Source of the DNA: Lysinibacillus capsici
Lineage (GTDB): Bacteria > Bacillota > Bacilli > Bacillales_A > Planococcaceae
DNA: 64,000 nucleotides
Assembly (NCBI RefSeq): GCF_003367505.1
Contig: NZ_PXXX01000009.1
Location: forward strand, 124,001-188,000
Direction of reading: 5' to 3'
Below the pieces are notes generated by a model. That model searched no databases. It saw nothing but the letters and a program-made list of their open reading frames with translations, and was not told the DNA's origin. This document shows positions 50,318-59,664 of the stretch, piece after piece (within the stretch, counting starts at the first letter, position 1; each line of letters begins with the position of its first letter). Both the position numbers and the translations under genes were made by a program.

Positions 50318-51200
50318 AAAATTACAGGAGTTAGAAAAACAATATATGAAAGTCCCGATTCCAAAAGAGCTAGACTTCGTGGTTGAAAAAGCACTTAAGC
50401 AAGGTCGAAAAAAGAAAAAAAATCGTACACCTCAATGGGTCCTTGGATCTGCCGCTGCAGCCATGCTATTTACAGCTGGTTTAAATGTAAGTCCTGCAAT
50501 GGCACGCACACTCTCAGAAATTCCCGTGGTTGGTAGTGTGATAAAAGTATTGACTTGGACAGAATATGAAGTGGCTGAAGATAATTATGATGCCAACATT
50601 AAAGTACCTTCTATTGAAAACTTAGAAAATCAGGATCTGGCGAATACATTAAATGAAAAATATCGTGCAGAAGGTAAGACACTTTACGATGAATTTATGG
50701 CAGAAGTGGGCGATTTAAAATTAAATGGCGGTGGTCATTTAGGTATTGATAGTGGCTACGAAATCAAAACTGATAACGAACAAATTTTGTCGATTGGCCG
50801 TTATGTAGTGAATACCGTTGCTTCTTCTTCAACGGTGATGGAATACGATACGATCGATAAAGAAAACGAAATTTTAATTACTTTACCTATGCTCTTTAAA
50901 GATCAACACTATATTGAAACAATTAGTGAAAATATTAAAGAACAAATGCGTACACAAATAGCTGAATCGAATCAAGATAAAGTTTATTGGGTAAAGGGTG
51001 CTGGCCTTGCCGATGAAGAGTTAATGGAGGAATTTACAACTATTAAACCTGATCAGCAATTCTACATTTCTGATAAAGGCAAGCTTGTGATTTCCTTTGA
51101 TAAATATGAAGTGGCACCTGGCTATATGGGCGTTGTAGAGTTTGAAATCCCAACAGATGTCTTAAAAGACGATCTTGTAAGCACAAAATATATTCATTAA
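50310..51200 (+). CDS. rsiV: Anti-sigma factor RsiV-like (DUF3298 domain)
   Basis: The 296-residue protein starts MDKKLQELEKQYMKVPIPKELDFVVEKAL, the sigma-binding N-terminus. One membrane helix (WVLGSAAAAMLFTAGLNVSPAM) follows, then a 200-residue exposed domain of RsiV/DUF3298 type with the ligand-like segment HLGIDSGYEIKTDNEQILSIGRYVV. RsiV is cleaved after binding lysozyme in B. subtilis, releasing SigV. No oatA follows, and the operon ends at a strong terminator. Confidence 0.85.
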   Translation: MDKKLQELEKQYMKVPIPKELDFVVEKALKQGRKKKKNRTPQWVLGSAAAAMLFTAGLNVSPAMARTLSEIPVVGSVIKVLTWTEYEVAEDNYDANIKVPSIENLENQDLANTLNEKYRAEGKTLYDEFMAEVGDLKLNGGGHLGIDSGYEIKTDNEQILSIGRYVVNTVASSSTVMEYDTIDKENEILITLPMLFKDQHYIETISENIKEQMRTQIAESNQDKVYWVKGAGLADEELMEEFTTIKPDQQFYISDKGKLVISFDKYEVAPGYMGVVEFEIPTDVLKDDLVSTKYIH

Positions 51201-51220
51201 TTTAGCTTACTTTTCCTATG

Positions 51221-51262
51221 ACGAGGTATTGGATGATGGTGTCATCCAATACCTCGTTTTTT
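51221..51262 (+). terminator. Terminator of sigV-rsiV
   Basis: A perfect 16-bp stem (51221-51236 with 51242-51257) has a five-base loop and T6. Confidence 0.95.
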
Positions 51263-51348
51263 CATGAAACCATACCATTTTCTGCTTATAAAGCCGACTT
51301 TTTTTGTCAAAGCTAATATGTATCAATCAATGTTAGAGGGTTTTCAAC

Positions 51349-52473
51349 ATGAAAAGTGTAGGATCAATCAGTATTTTACATGTCATCTTCCTTTCAATGA
51401 CTGTTATTGGCTTAAAAAATCATGTAACCATTATTCCTCCGCTACTAGATGTGGCCAAAAGAGATGGCTGGCTATCCGTATTGTTTGCTGGAGGAATTAT
51501 TTTCTTTTGGCTATTTTTATTAGTATATATTCAATCAAAATCTAATCAGGAGCCCATCCGAGATTGGCTCGATTCAAAAATCGGGAAAATTGGCTCTACT
51601 ATTGTTATTTATACAGTTGCTATTTTTTTAATGATTATCGCAGCTTTTACAATGGTTGAAACACTGCAATGGATTAATACTACATTTTTACCGCAAACCC
51701 CTGTAATTATCTTACTATTTATCTACGTCATTCTGTGTATTCTTCTTGTGACGACTAGCTTACAGACGCTCGTCATTTTAAACGTTTTTGTATTATTCGG
51801 AGTAGTTATCTTTGGCTTTTTCGTGGCCTTTACGAACATGCAGGTAAAAGATTATGAATTATTACGTCCATTTTTTGAACATGGATTCCAGCCTGTCTTG
51901 CGAGGTATGATTTTCCCTGCATCAGGGTTTATTGAGCTTTTAATGTTACTATTTTTACAGCATCAATTTAAGGAACGTATTCGCTGGTACCACTTTGCTA
52001 TTATGCTGGCTATTTTAGTAGGACTGACATTAGGACCTTTAATTGGAGCCATTACAGAATTTGGACCGAATGAAGCGGCTAAGCAACGCTATCCTGCCTA
52101 CGAAGAATGGGGATTAGTGACAATCGGTCGCTATATCGAGCATCTTGACTTTTTCTCCATTTATCAATGGCTGACAGGAACCTTTATTCGTGTTAGCTTC
52201 CTTTTGTACATTGTGGCAGATTTATTGAAGATGACAGGAGATCCCAAGCGTATATGGCAAATGCTTGCTCCTCCCTTCTTTATTCTTTGTTTACCATTAA
52301 TCATGCTAAATGAAAGCCTATTTTTAAAAGTAAAAGGAAATTATATTCTGGCAGCCACTTTTATTTTTTTCTTTTTACTGTCAATATTTTTCGTAGTCGT
52401 AGCTTTCTTGTCGGATAAATCTTCTAAAAAGGGGAAAACTGAAAAACAAGATAAGAAAAGTGGTGAATCATAA
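51349..52473 (+). CDS. gerAB: Spore germinant receptor B subunit (GerAB/GerKB type)
   Basis: This 374-residue protein belongs to the APC superfamily, with ten membrane segments starting GSISILHVIFLSMTVIGLKNHV. FPASGFIELLMLLFLQHQF and GPNEAAKQRYPAYEEW are GerAB-like. It would bind the germinant within the inner spore membrane. It overlaps the following A-subunit gene by one base. The usual order is A-B-C, so B before A is atypical. Confidence 0.87.
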   Translation: MKSVGSISILHVIFLSMTVIGLKNHVTIIPPLLDVAKRDGWLSVLFAGGIIFFWLFLLVYIQSKSNQEPIRDWLDSKIGKIGSTIVIYTVAIFLMIIAAFTMVETLQWINTTFLPQTPVIILLFIYVILCILLVTTSLQTLVILNVFVLFGVVIFGFFVAFTNMQVKDYELLRPFFEHGFQPVLRGMIFPASGFIELLMLLFLQHQFKERIRWYHFAIMLAILVGLTLGPLIGAITEFGPNEAAKQRYPAYEEWGLVTIGRYIEHLDFFSIYQWLTGTFIRVSFLLYIVADLLKMTGDPKRIWQMLAPPFFILCLPLIMLNESLFLKVKGNYILAATFIFFFLLSIFFVVVAFLSDKSSKKGKTEKQDKKSGES

Positions 52474-53954
52474 TGCCTCAGCAAGAACAAGCGCTAGATC
52501 TTAGTACGCTCAGAAAATTATTTCAAAAATCAGCAGATATTCAATTTCAGGAATATATGTTTAATCAGCAGAAAGTACACTTTATTACGTGTGATGCTAT
52601 GATTGATCAACAAATGCTTAATGAAGTGATTATTCAACGTATTCAATATTTATATGATCATTTGGATGAGGTTCCCTTTGAAGAGAATATCGCAAGGCAT
52701 CTTCATGTTCCAAGTATTCAAAAAGTACAAGACAAGGAACAGCTGATAACTTTTGTCTATAGTGGCTTCTTGTTGTTGTATTTTGACGAAGACAATCTTT
52801 TATATGCAAGCAATATTGCCCAAAAGCCGAATCGCCAGCCTGAAGAAACGCGCATGGAGGTTCTTGTTAAAGGGCCCAGAGATAATTTCATTGAAGATAT
52901 TCGCGTCAATATCGCACTCATAAGAAAACGTTTGCCGACCAATTCATTTTGTGTGGAAAAAGTGGAGCTTGGGAAACGATCAAAAACTACGGTAGCCATT
53001 CTTTATTTTGATGATATTGTGGATATGGATATTTTACATGGCATCAAAAAGCAGCTTGCTGCTGTTGATACAGATATTGTTTTTAGTGGCGATTTATTGA
53101 TGGAACGGGTGAATAAAAATTCCAAGCTTTTTCCGAAGTTTGATTATACTGGACGACCTGATTATGCGGTTCAGGCCTTAGCAAGAGGACGTTTTATTAT
53201 TTTTGTAGATGGCGTCGCCTATGCCATCATTACCCCTGTCAATTTGTTTCTCTTACTGAAATCAGCTGAGGATAATGAATATCCTATTATTTTCAGTTCA
53301 CTGGAACGATTATTAAGAATATTTGGTATTTTAATCGGCTTACTACTTCCTGCATTCTGGCTTGCCTTGACAACCTATCACCAAAACCAACTGCCACTTC
53401 AACTACTCGCAACCGTCGTGCAAGCGAAGGCTGGCTTACCGCTCCCCTCTTCGCTTGAAATGTTGCTGATGCTGCTGATGTTTGAATTATTTCGTGAAGC
53501 AGGCTTGCGTCTCCCTTCCGTTATTGGTGGGACCATCAGTGTTGTAGGTGGATTAATTATTGGGGATGCAGCCATTCGAGCAGGTGTAACGAGTCCTGAA
53601 ATGATCGTTGTCATCGCTATTTCTACCATTGCTTCCTTTACATTAGTGAATCAGTCACTTGTTACTTCAGTTAGCATATTACGCGTTGCCTTTATCTTTG
53701 CTAGTGCCTTTTTCGGGTTATTTGGCTTCTTTGTTTCTTTATACCTGACACTGCTTTATTTAAGTAATATTCGAATTTACGGCTACTCTTACATGAACCT
53801 AGCAACAGATCTAAATTGGGCAACCATTAAAAAATCCATCTTTCGATTATCACCCAAAGGCTATACAGAGCGGAACAAAGCGCTTGCTCCTCAGGATTAT
53901 ACACGAACTTCAAAAGGGCATGAGAACAAAGATTCTCCACATAAAAACAAATAG
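52473..53954 (+). CDS. gerAA: Spore germinant receptor A subunit (GerAA/GerKA type)
   Basis: The 493-residue GerA family protein has an N-terminal cytoplasmic domain of about 250 residues (VHFITCDAMIDQQMLNEVIIQRI, LFPKFDYTGRPDYAVQALARGRFIIFVDGVAYAIITP) and four or five membrane segments. The conserved PLPSSLEMLLMLLMFELFREAGLRLPSVIGGTISVVGGLIIGDAAIRAG is present. It forms the ion-channel part of the receptor in current models. It is followed directly by a terminator, and no GerC lipoprotein gene is present. Confidence 0.92.
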   Translation: MPQQEQALDLSTLRKLFQKSADIQFQEYMFNQQKVHFITCDAMIDQQMLNEVIIQRIQYLYDHLDEVPFEENIARHLHVPSIQKVQDKEQLITFVYSGFLLLYFDEDNLLYASNIAQKPNRQPEETRMEVLVKGPRDNFIEDIRVNIALIRKRLPTNSFCVEKVELGKRSKTTVAILYFDDIVDMDILHGIKKQLAAVDTDIVFSGDLLMERVNKNSKLFPKFDYTGRPDYAVQALARGRFIIFVDGVAYAIITPVNLFLLLKSAEDNEYPIIFSSLERLLRIFGILIGLLLPAFWLALTTYHQNQLPLQLLATVVQAKAGLPLPSSLEMLLMLLMFELFREAGLRLPSVIGGTISVVGGLIIGDAAIRAGVTSPEMIVVIAISTIASFTLVNQSLVTSVSILRVAFIFASAFFGLFGFFVSLYLTLLYLSNIRIYGYSYMNLATDLNWATIKKSIFRLSPKGYTERNKALAPQDYTRTSKGHENKDSPHKNK

Positions 53955-53988
53955 CATCCCTATCCATTGTGAAGGGATGCTATTTTTA
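53951..53988 (+). terminator. Terminator of gerAB-gerAA
   Basis: AATAGCATCCCT/AGGGATGCTATT stem with T-runs on both strands; it also serves the convergent gene. Confidence 0.92.
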
Positions 53989-53993
53989 TTCGC

Positions 53994-54413
53994 TCAACTA
54001 TTTTGGACTCTTTCTTTTATAAGGTCCAGTACACTTTCCCAATGACCTTTCATTTCTTCTCGTACTGTCTGATCAGAAAGATGTTCTTGATGAAAGCTAA
54101 TGGTTGTTTTATTATGCTCCTTGGGTAAAATACGGATTTGTACGGTAGATGGTTTTGACCACTCTTCCTTTTGCCAAGTCAATCGAAGCTGCTCTAATGG
54201 TTTAACAATCCTGATTTCGCCTGTCCCTGTCTTTGAATGATATATGTACCCAGGTTCGAATATAACTGAAGTGTCTTCCCCCAGCCATGTACGTACTCCT
54301 TCTGTTGTCGTAATCAATGCCCATGCTTGCTCCTGCGAAATTGGAAATGTCCTTCTAACCCCAATTTGAAAACCCACACTTTTCGTTTGACCGATAATTT
54401 TTTCGTTATCCAT
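53994..54413 (-). CDS. SRPBCC (AHSA1-like) family protein
   Basis: The 139-residue START-like fold protein has FPISQEQAWALITTTEGVRTWLGED, a typical AHSA1 beginning, and the C-terminal helix EEMKGHWESVLDLIKERV. Members bind hydrophobic ligands or help Hsp90-type chaperones. ATG start. It shares the convergent terminator with gerAA; nothing distinctive lies in the 295 bases upstream. Confidence 0.88.
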   Translation of the reverse strand: MDNEKIIGQTKSVGFQIGVRRTFPISQEQAWALITTTEGVRTWLGEDTSVIFEPGYIYHSKTGTGEIRIVKPLEQLRLTWQKEEWSKPSTVQIRILPKEHNKTTISFHQEHLSDQTVREEMKGHWESVLDLIKERVQNS

Positions 54414-54664
54414 TGCTTCACCTCTATTTTATGACCTTTATTGTGAACTGTAATGTTCTATTCGATTTACCTGCTAAACATTCCTTCTATGATTCATAAA
54501 TGAATGTTCCATTTTCCATATAAAAGATTTGACCTGTTACCCTATGCATATTCGATGGCATTACCTTCAATCGATTCCCTCTTTCCACATAAACCTTCAC
54601 TATGCATGTCAGTGTCCTTTGGCTACAACATGAGCAGTAGGACAAGTAACTAAGGGAAGCAACC

Positions 54665-54698
54665 AAAAAAGGGAAATTGTTTTAAAAAACAATCTCCC
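54665..54698 (-). terminator. Terminator of the ABC exporter gene
   Basis: GGGAGATTGTTTT/AAAACAATTTCCC stem with T6 on the minus strand. Confidence 0.9.
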
Positions 54699-54708
54699 CC
54701 TCCTTCAT

Positions 54709-56469
54709 TTACGTCAATTCCACAAACTCTTTCTGAACGCTTTGTTCTGTTTGTCCCTTGCGAAATTGAATATGATGAAGCTTTGCAAAAATCCCATTTT
54801 GAGCCACTAGCTCATCATAGGTACCATCCTCTTCAATGCCCTTCGGTGTCACAACTAATACACGATCAGCATTGCGAATAGTTGCCAGTCGATGGGCAAT
54901 AACTAGTGTTGTACGATTTTCAGCAAGCTCTGTTAACGATTGCTGAATAATCATTTCTGTTTCTGTATCTAAGGCAGAGGTTGCCTCGTCTAAAATTAAG
55001 ATAGGCGGGTTCTTTAGGAACATACGAGCAATCGCTAGTCGTTGCTTTTGTCCTCCTGATAATTTTAAGCCACGTTCACCTATTTGTGTATCATAGCCAT
55101 CGGGCAGCTCTGCAATAAATGCCTCTAGATGTGCTTTTTTCGCTGCCTCTCGAATTTCCGCTTCACTTGCATCTAATTTTCCATAGGCAATGTTTTCACG
55201 AATCGTACCTGTAAATAAAAAGACGTCCTGCTGTACGATACCAATTTGAGCACGTAATGACGCTTGTGTCATATTACGTATATCGATACCATCAATCGTA
55301 ATAGCGCCTTTTGTCACCTCATAAAATCGAGGAATCAATGAGCAGATTGTAGTTTTACCAGCACCCGAAGGCCCTACAAAGGCAATAGTTTGGCCAGCTT
55401 TTACATCAAATGATATATCATGTAAAACCTGTTTGGATGCATCATAATTAAAATGAACGTGATTGAAGGCAATATTTCCATCTAAATGTTTTATAACCTT
55501 TGCATCCTCACGATCTTGAATTTCTGGCTCCTGTTCAATTAATTCACGGAAGCGCTTAAAGCCAGCCATTCCTTTCGGATAAAGCTCTAATAAAGCACTA
55601 ATTTTATCAATTGGTTTAATCAGGACATTCGTATATAAAACAAAGCTCACTAGCTCCCCATAAGATAATTTCCCATTAAAGCTTAGCCAAGCGCCGACCA
55701 CTAACACCATTAATGTAAGGAGGCGCGTCATCATGTAAATACTGGAGTGTGTCCCTGCCATAATTTTATAGGCATATAATTTAGCCGTACGGAAAAATCC
55801 ATTTTGCTCCTTAAAGCGTTTAATTTCAAAATCTTCATTTGTAAAGGATTTCACAACACGGACACCAGATACACTATCCTCTACACGTCCGTTCACATCA
55901 GCAATTTTGCCATACATCGTTTTCCAAGCATTGTTCATTTTTATATTACTAAATGTCACAAGCCATGTTAAAAATGGCACCATAATCGCTGCAATCAAAG
56001 CGAGTGTTGGATTGACATTAAACATAATGGCAAAGGCCCCAACAAAGGTCATGATTGCAATGAAGAGATCCTCTGGTCCATGATGGGCAAACTCGCCTAT
56101 ATCAAACAAATCATTGGTAATACGACTCATAATATGACCTGTTTTCGTATTATCAAAGAATCGGAAAGATTGCCTTTGTACATGCGTAAATAATTCCTGA
56201 CGCATATCCGTTTCGATATTTATGCCTAGTTTATGCCCTAAATAGTTAACGATAAAGTTCAATAATGTACTAATGGCATAAACAAGCAGTAATAGGACAC
56301 TTATTTTCACGATCATGCCCCAATCCCCTGTTGGCAATAACTCATCGATAAACCATTGAACAGCCAATGGAAACGCAAGCTCTAAGATTGCTACAATAAT
56401 GGCACTCGAAAAATCGATGACAAACAATCGTTTATGTGGCTTGTAGTAGGAAAAAAATTTTCTATACAT
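54709..56469 (-). CDS. ABC exporter, fused transmembrane and ATPase domains (multidrug type)
   Basis: The 586-residue half-transporter has six membrane helices in residues 1-310 and a nucleotide-binding domain with Walker A GPSGAGKTT, Q-loop QQDVFLF, signature LSGGQKQRLAIARM, Walker B ILILDEATSALD and switch His in IAHRLAT. It would work as a homodimer and export drugs or lipids. ATG start at 56469. No partner half-transporter lies next to it. Confidence 0.93.
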   Translation of the reverse strand: MYRKFFSYYKPHKRLFVIDFSSAIIVAILELAFPLAVQWFIDELLPTGDWGMIVKISVLLLLVYAISTLLNFIVNYLGHKLGINIETDMRQELFTHVQRQSFRFFDNTKTGHIMSRITNDLFDIGEFAHHGPEDLFIAIMTFVGAFAIMFNVNPTLALIAAIMVPFLTWLVTFSNIKMNNAWKTMYGKIADVNGRVEDSVSGVRVVKSFTNEDFEIKRFKEQNGFFRTAKLYAYKIMAGTHSSIYMMTRLLTLMVLVVGAWLSFNGKLSYGELVSFVLYTNVLIKPIDKISALLELYPKGMAGFKRFRELIEQEPEIQDREDAKVIKHLDGNIAFNHVHFNYDASKQVLHDISFDVKAGQTIAFVGPSGAGKTTICSLIPRFYEVTKGAITIDGIDIRNMTQASLRAQIGIVQQDVFLFTGTIRENIAYGKLDASEAEIREAAKKAHLEAFIAELPDGYDTQIGERGLKLSGGQKQRLAIARMFLKNPPILILDEATSALDTETEMIIQQSLTELAENRTTLVIAHRLATIRNADRVLVVTPKGIEEDGTYDELVAQNGIFAKLHHIQFRKGQTEQSVQKEFVELT

Positions 56470-56635
56470 GTTTGTCTCCTCTCTAAGTTGTAAAAATTTT
56501 GCCTATCTTTTAATAGTACCATTTGTGCAAACGTAACGGAAAAGTATTTTTTCTCCATAGCAGTATATTTTTATTTACTTTTAAAATGTTGCATGTTACT
56601 ATGTTAGTAAGAATTGAATAGCTTTTGACTTTATT

Positions 56636-56813
56636 GTCAAAGGGGAGTAGCTAGCAGATGCGATCGAAGCATCTGATTCACATTCGTCATTACATGGTAT
56701 ATTACCATCGGGTGTGATGGCATTTCTTGTCACACAGAACACTTTCTGTGCAACGAACAGTTAATTGCTTAGCAAGACCTTTGCCTATTTTTTAGGCAGG
56801 GGTCTTTTTCTTT
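56636..56813 (+). promoter_or_regulatory. yybP-ykoY manganese riboswitch with terminator
   Basis: It starts with the class signature CAAAGGGGAGTAGC (56638-56651) and ends with TTAGCAAGACCTTTGCC as in B. subtilis ykoY. P1 pairs CAAAGG (56638-56643) with CCTTTG (56778-56783). The same 3' side forms the 5' arm of an intrinsic terminator (AGACC...GGTCT, 56776-56805, then T run), so aptamer folding and termination exclude each other. This gives transcription ON with Mn, as known for the class. The gene controlled is the TerC protein. Confidence 0.9.
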
Positions 56814-56884
56814 TGCTTAAAATAGGGAAAGCATAAGTTAGCAAGCCATTCATTTCTGTTCAACAATTAAAGGAGGCAATAAAT

Positions 56885-57646
56885 TTGGAGGCAATATTTT
56901 TAGAATACGCATGGGTACTTGTCGTATTAATTGTACTAGAAGGTTTGTTAGCAGCAGACAACGCCGTCGTAATGGCTGTTATGGTTAAGCATTTACCAAA
57001 GGCACAACAACAAAAAGCTTTATTGTATGGATTGGTGGGGGCGTTTGTTTTCCGTTTTGCCGCATTATTCCTTATTACAACGCTCGTTAATTTCTGGCAG
57101 ATTCAAGCAATAGGTGCAGCTTATCTACTGTTTATGTCTATTAAGCATATTTATGATTCGCGGAAAGCATCTCAAAACTCCGAAGAAATTCAAGAGCCGA
57201 AAAAACAATCTGGCTTCTGGATGACGGTTGTAAAAGTAGAACTTGCTGATATCGCATTTGCTGTGGATTCTATTCTTGCGGCGGTTGCCATTGCTGTCAC
57301 ACTTCCACATATCGGTGATTTTGATATTGGCGGTATTAACGCAGGTCAGTTCGCAGTGATGTTCTTAGGTGGTATTATTGGTGTCATCATGATGCGTTTC
57401 GCAGCTCGTTGGTTTGTAAAGGTTCTCGACAAATTCCCATCACTTGAAACAGCTGCTTTCCTAATTGTCGGCTGGGTTGGTGTAAAATTAGCTGTATTAA
57501 CATTAGCACATGAAAAATTGGGTGTGATTCCACACGAATTCCCCCACTCCACTCTTTGGAAAGCTATTTTCTGGATTGTCTTAATTGCTATCGCATTAGG
57601 TGGCTACCTAATCGGTGTCAAAAATCAAAAGAAACAAGAACAATAA
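56885..57646 (+). CDS. TerC family integral membrane protein (Mn exporter type)
   Basis: The 253-residue protein has seven membrane segments and the TerC motifs EGLLAADNAVVMAVMVKHL and VELADIAFAVDSILAAVAI (acidic residues in the helices). Comparable proteins in B. subtilis (YkoY, YceF) export manganese or metallate secreted enzymes. TTG start at 56885, eight bases after AGGAGG. Expression is controlled by the Mn riboswitch directly upstream, which makes manganese efflux the most likely role. Confidence 0.92.
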   Translation: MEAIFLEYAWVLVVLIVLEGLLAADNAVVMAVMVKHLPKAQQQKALLYGLVGAFVFRFAALFLITTLVNFWQIQAIGAAYLLFMSIKHIYDSRKASQNSEEIQEPKKQSGFWMTVVKVELADIAFAVDSILAAVAIAVTLPHIGDFDIGGINAGQFAVMFLGGIIGVIMMRFAARWFVKVLDKFPSLETAAFLIVGWVGVKLAVLTLAHEKLGVIPHEFPHSTLWKAIFWIVLIAIALGGYLIGVKNQKKQEQ

Positions 57647-57652
57647 TAATGA

Positions 57653-57688
57653 AAAATCGCTTCGATTATGATCGGGGCGATTTTTTTA
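57653..57688 (+). terminator. Terminator of the TerC gene
   Basis: AAATCGC/GCGATTT stem with an inner GAT/ATC pairing and T7. Confidence 0.87.
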
Positions 57689-57722
57689 TTTTCTTAAAAA
57701 TATAAAAGAAGGTATTTTCTAA

Positions 57723-57741
57723 TTGAGAACGAATATCAATT
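57723..57741. promoter_or_regulatory. Candidate Fur box upstream of ferritin
   Basis: TTGAGAACGAATATCAATT matches the 19-bp Fur consensus TTGATAATGATTATCAATT at 16 positions by eye. It lies 105 bases upstream of the ferritin ATG. Confidence 0.55.
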
Positions 57742-57845
57742 ATTTTTTGCATGAATTGCTTTAAAAATTAAATTTTTTGTATGTTACTGCCTCTACGCTG
57801 TATACTAGTAGAGAAGTCATTTACTGCAAAAGGAGGAAAACTTTT

Positions 57846-58355
57846 ATGTTATCTGAAAAACTACACACAGCTCTTAATGAACAAATGAATTTTGAATTCT
57901 ACTCTGCGCATGCCTATATGGCAATGGCAGCCTATTGCACAGATCAAGATTATGATGGCTTCGCTAACTTCTTTTTAGTACAAGCAGAAGAAGAACGCTT
58001 CCATGCCATGAAATTTTATAATTTCTTAAGTGATATGGGCTACCGCGCAACAATTCAAGGTTTTGAAAGCCCAGGCAATCATTTCGAATCCATTTTAGAT
58101 GCCTTTAAAACGGCTCTATCACACGAAAAAGAAGTAACACGCCGTATTTACAATTTATCAGACATTGCTTTAGATGAACGTGAGCATGCGACAATGGCCT
58201 TCTTAAAATGGTTTATCGACGAGCAAGTAGAAGAAGAATCTACATTTGATACATTAATTCGTAAAATCGAGCGTATCGAAACTGACTCAAACGCAATCTT
58301 TATGCTAGATGCAGAATTGGCTACACGTACATTTACACCAGATACAGAAGCATAA
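57846..58355 (+). CDS. ftnA: Non-heme ferritin
   Basis: The 169-residue four-helix ferritin has ferroxidase ligands in the expected places: the Glu in NFEFYSAHAY, Glu/His in QAEEERFHAMKF, the Glu in ALSHEKEVTRRIY and the Gln in DEQVEEE. It stores iron as a 24-mer. The start is ATG 57846 behind AAAGGAGG; the frame upstream to 57777 has no site. A Fur-like box precedes it. Confidence 0.95.
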   Translation: MLSEKLHTALNEQMNFEFYSAHAYMAMAAYCTDQDYDGFANFFLVQAEEERFHAMKFYNFLSDMGYRATIQGFESPGNHFESILDAFKTALSHEKEVTRRIYNLSDIALDEREHATMAFLKWFIDEQVEEESTFDTLIRKIERIETDSNAIFMLDAELATRTFTPDTEA

Positions 58356-58365
58356 TATTTCTTAT

Positions 58366-58395
58366 AAAAAATCTGCCATTAAGGCAGATTTTTTT
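58366..58395 (+). terminator. Terminator of ferritin
   Basis: AAAAATCTGCC/GGCAGATTTTT with a short loop and T run. Confidence 0.92.
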
Positions 58396-58433
58396 AGGTA
58401 TCTATCTTGCTTGTGGGATTTTCAAAAGATGCA

Positions 58434-58467
58434 ATAAAAGAGAAACGTTGAAAAATCAACGTTTCTC
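58434..58467 (-). terminator. Terminator of the lactone-degradation operon
   Basis: GAGAAACGTTGA/TCAACGTTTCTC stem with T4 on the minus strand, seven bases after the ADH stop. Confidence 0.88.
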
Positions 58468-58474
58468 AGGTTCT

Positions 58475-59647
58475 TTATGGTTCCCTTACCACTCCATCAA
58501 AGGCAGCTTGATAGATTTGATAGATATCTTCACGCTTTAATGGCATTGGACTTCGCGCTAAAATACGCGTTTGTTTTGTAGCATCCTCTGTTAGCTGTTC
58601 AAGTGCTGATGCAGGGATATTGAATCCTTGTAATGTTGAGGGAATTTTCACATCTTGAACGAGTTGTTGTAAGGCATCAACACATTTATAGGAAGCCTCT
58701 TCTTGCGATAAATAGGATGATGATATTCCCATGGCATCTAAAATATCTTTCATTCGTTTTTCACAGCTTTGACGAATATACCCCATGACATATGGTAATA
58801 GTACTGCATTGGAATCACCATGAGCTATATGGAACTGACCTCCCAGGGGATAGGCTAAAGCATGGACGCCTGCTACACCGGCATTGAAAAAGGCTAATCC
58901 TGCTAAATAGCTGCCATAACTCATATCTGTGCGCGCTTGCTTGTCTTGTCCATTATGGACAGCTGTTCGGATTGACTGGCTAATTAATCGGATAGCTTGT
59001 AGTGCAAGTGCATCCGTTACTGCATTCGCATTTACTGATACGTAGGCTTCTATCGCATGAGTTAACGCGTCTACCCCAGTCGCCGCTGTCACCTTCGATG
59101 GTAAGGAAATCGTTAAGGCAGGATCTACAATCGCTACATCCGCTAATAAATAATCATGTGTCACAACATCCTTGGTTGTATCCAGTGATAGCACAGAAAT
59201 ATTTGTTACCTCCGAGCCTGTCCCAGAAGTGGTAGGAATTAAGATTTTAGGTAACCCCTTATTATCTAATGTTTTCGTTCCTGTTAGGTTTAAATAATCT
59301 GCAACTTTTCCATCATGTTTTGCTAATACGGCGGCAAGCTTTGCTAAATCCAGTGCACTGCCCCCACCTACACCAATCACCAAATCAAATGGATGCTTTC
59401 TCGTAAAATCAACCAGGTTTTCGCCAATTGCAAGCGGAGGCTCTGGTGCAATATCCGTATAAATGGTCGTTGTATAGCCTTTCTCAATCAAAGGCTTTTC
59501 AACATTGTCCGTTAGACCTATTTTTTTTAATAATGGATCTGTCACGATCAAAATATTGTGAGCGTTAAACTTCTTTACCTCTAGCAGAAGCTGACTCAAA
59601 CAGCCCCAGCCAGTATAGCTAGCAGGCGTAAAGGTTAATTTATGCAT
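58475..59647 (-). CDS. Iron-containing alcohol dehydrogenase (4-hydroxybutyrate dehydrogenase-like)
   Basis: The 390-residue family III ADH has the NAD loop GVGGGSALDLAKL and the TTSGTGSEVT block. Metal ligands lie in VDALTHAIEAYVS and HALAYPLGGQFHIAHGDSNAVLLPYVM. In BlcABC operons the matching enzyme oxidises 4-hydroxybutyrate to succinic semialdehyde. It is the last of three genes with a lactonase and an aldehyde dehydrogenase. ATG start. The substrate is inferred from context. Confidence 0.9.
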   Translation of the reverse strand: MHKLTFTPASYTGWGCLSQLLLEVKKFNAHNILIVTDPLLKKIGLTDNVEKPLIEKGYTTTIYTDIAPEPPLAIGENLVDFTRKHPFDLVIGVGGGSALDLAKLAAVLAKHDGKVADYLNLTGTKTLDNKGLPKILIPTTSGTGSEVTNISVLSLDTTKDVVTHDYLLADVAIVDPALTISLPSKVTAATGVDALTHAIEAYVSVNANAVTDALALQAIRLISQSIRTAVHNGQDKQARTDMSYGSYLAGLAFFNAGVAGVHALAYPLGGQFHIAHGDSNAVLLPYVMGYIRQSCEKRMKDILDAMGISSSYLSQEEASYKCVDALQQLVQDVKIPSTLQGFNIPASALEQLTEDATKQTRILARSPMPLKREDIYQIYQAAFDGVVREP

Positions 59648-59664
59648 GGCTTCTCTACTCCTAT

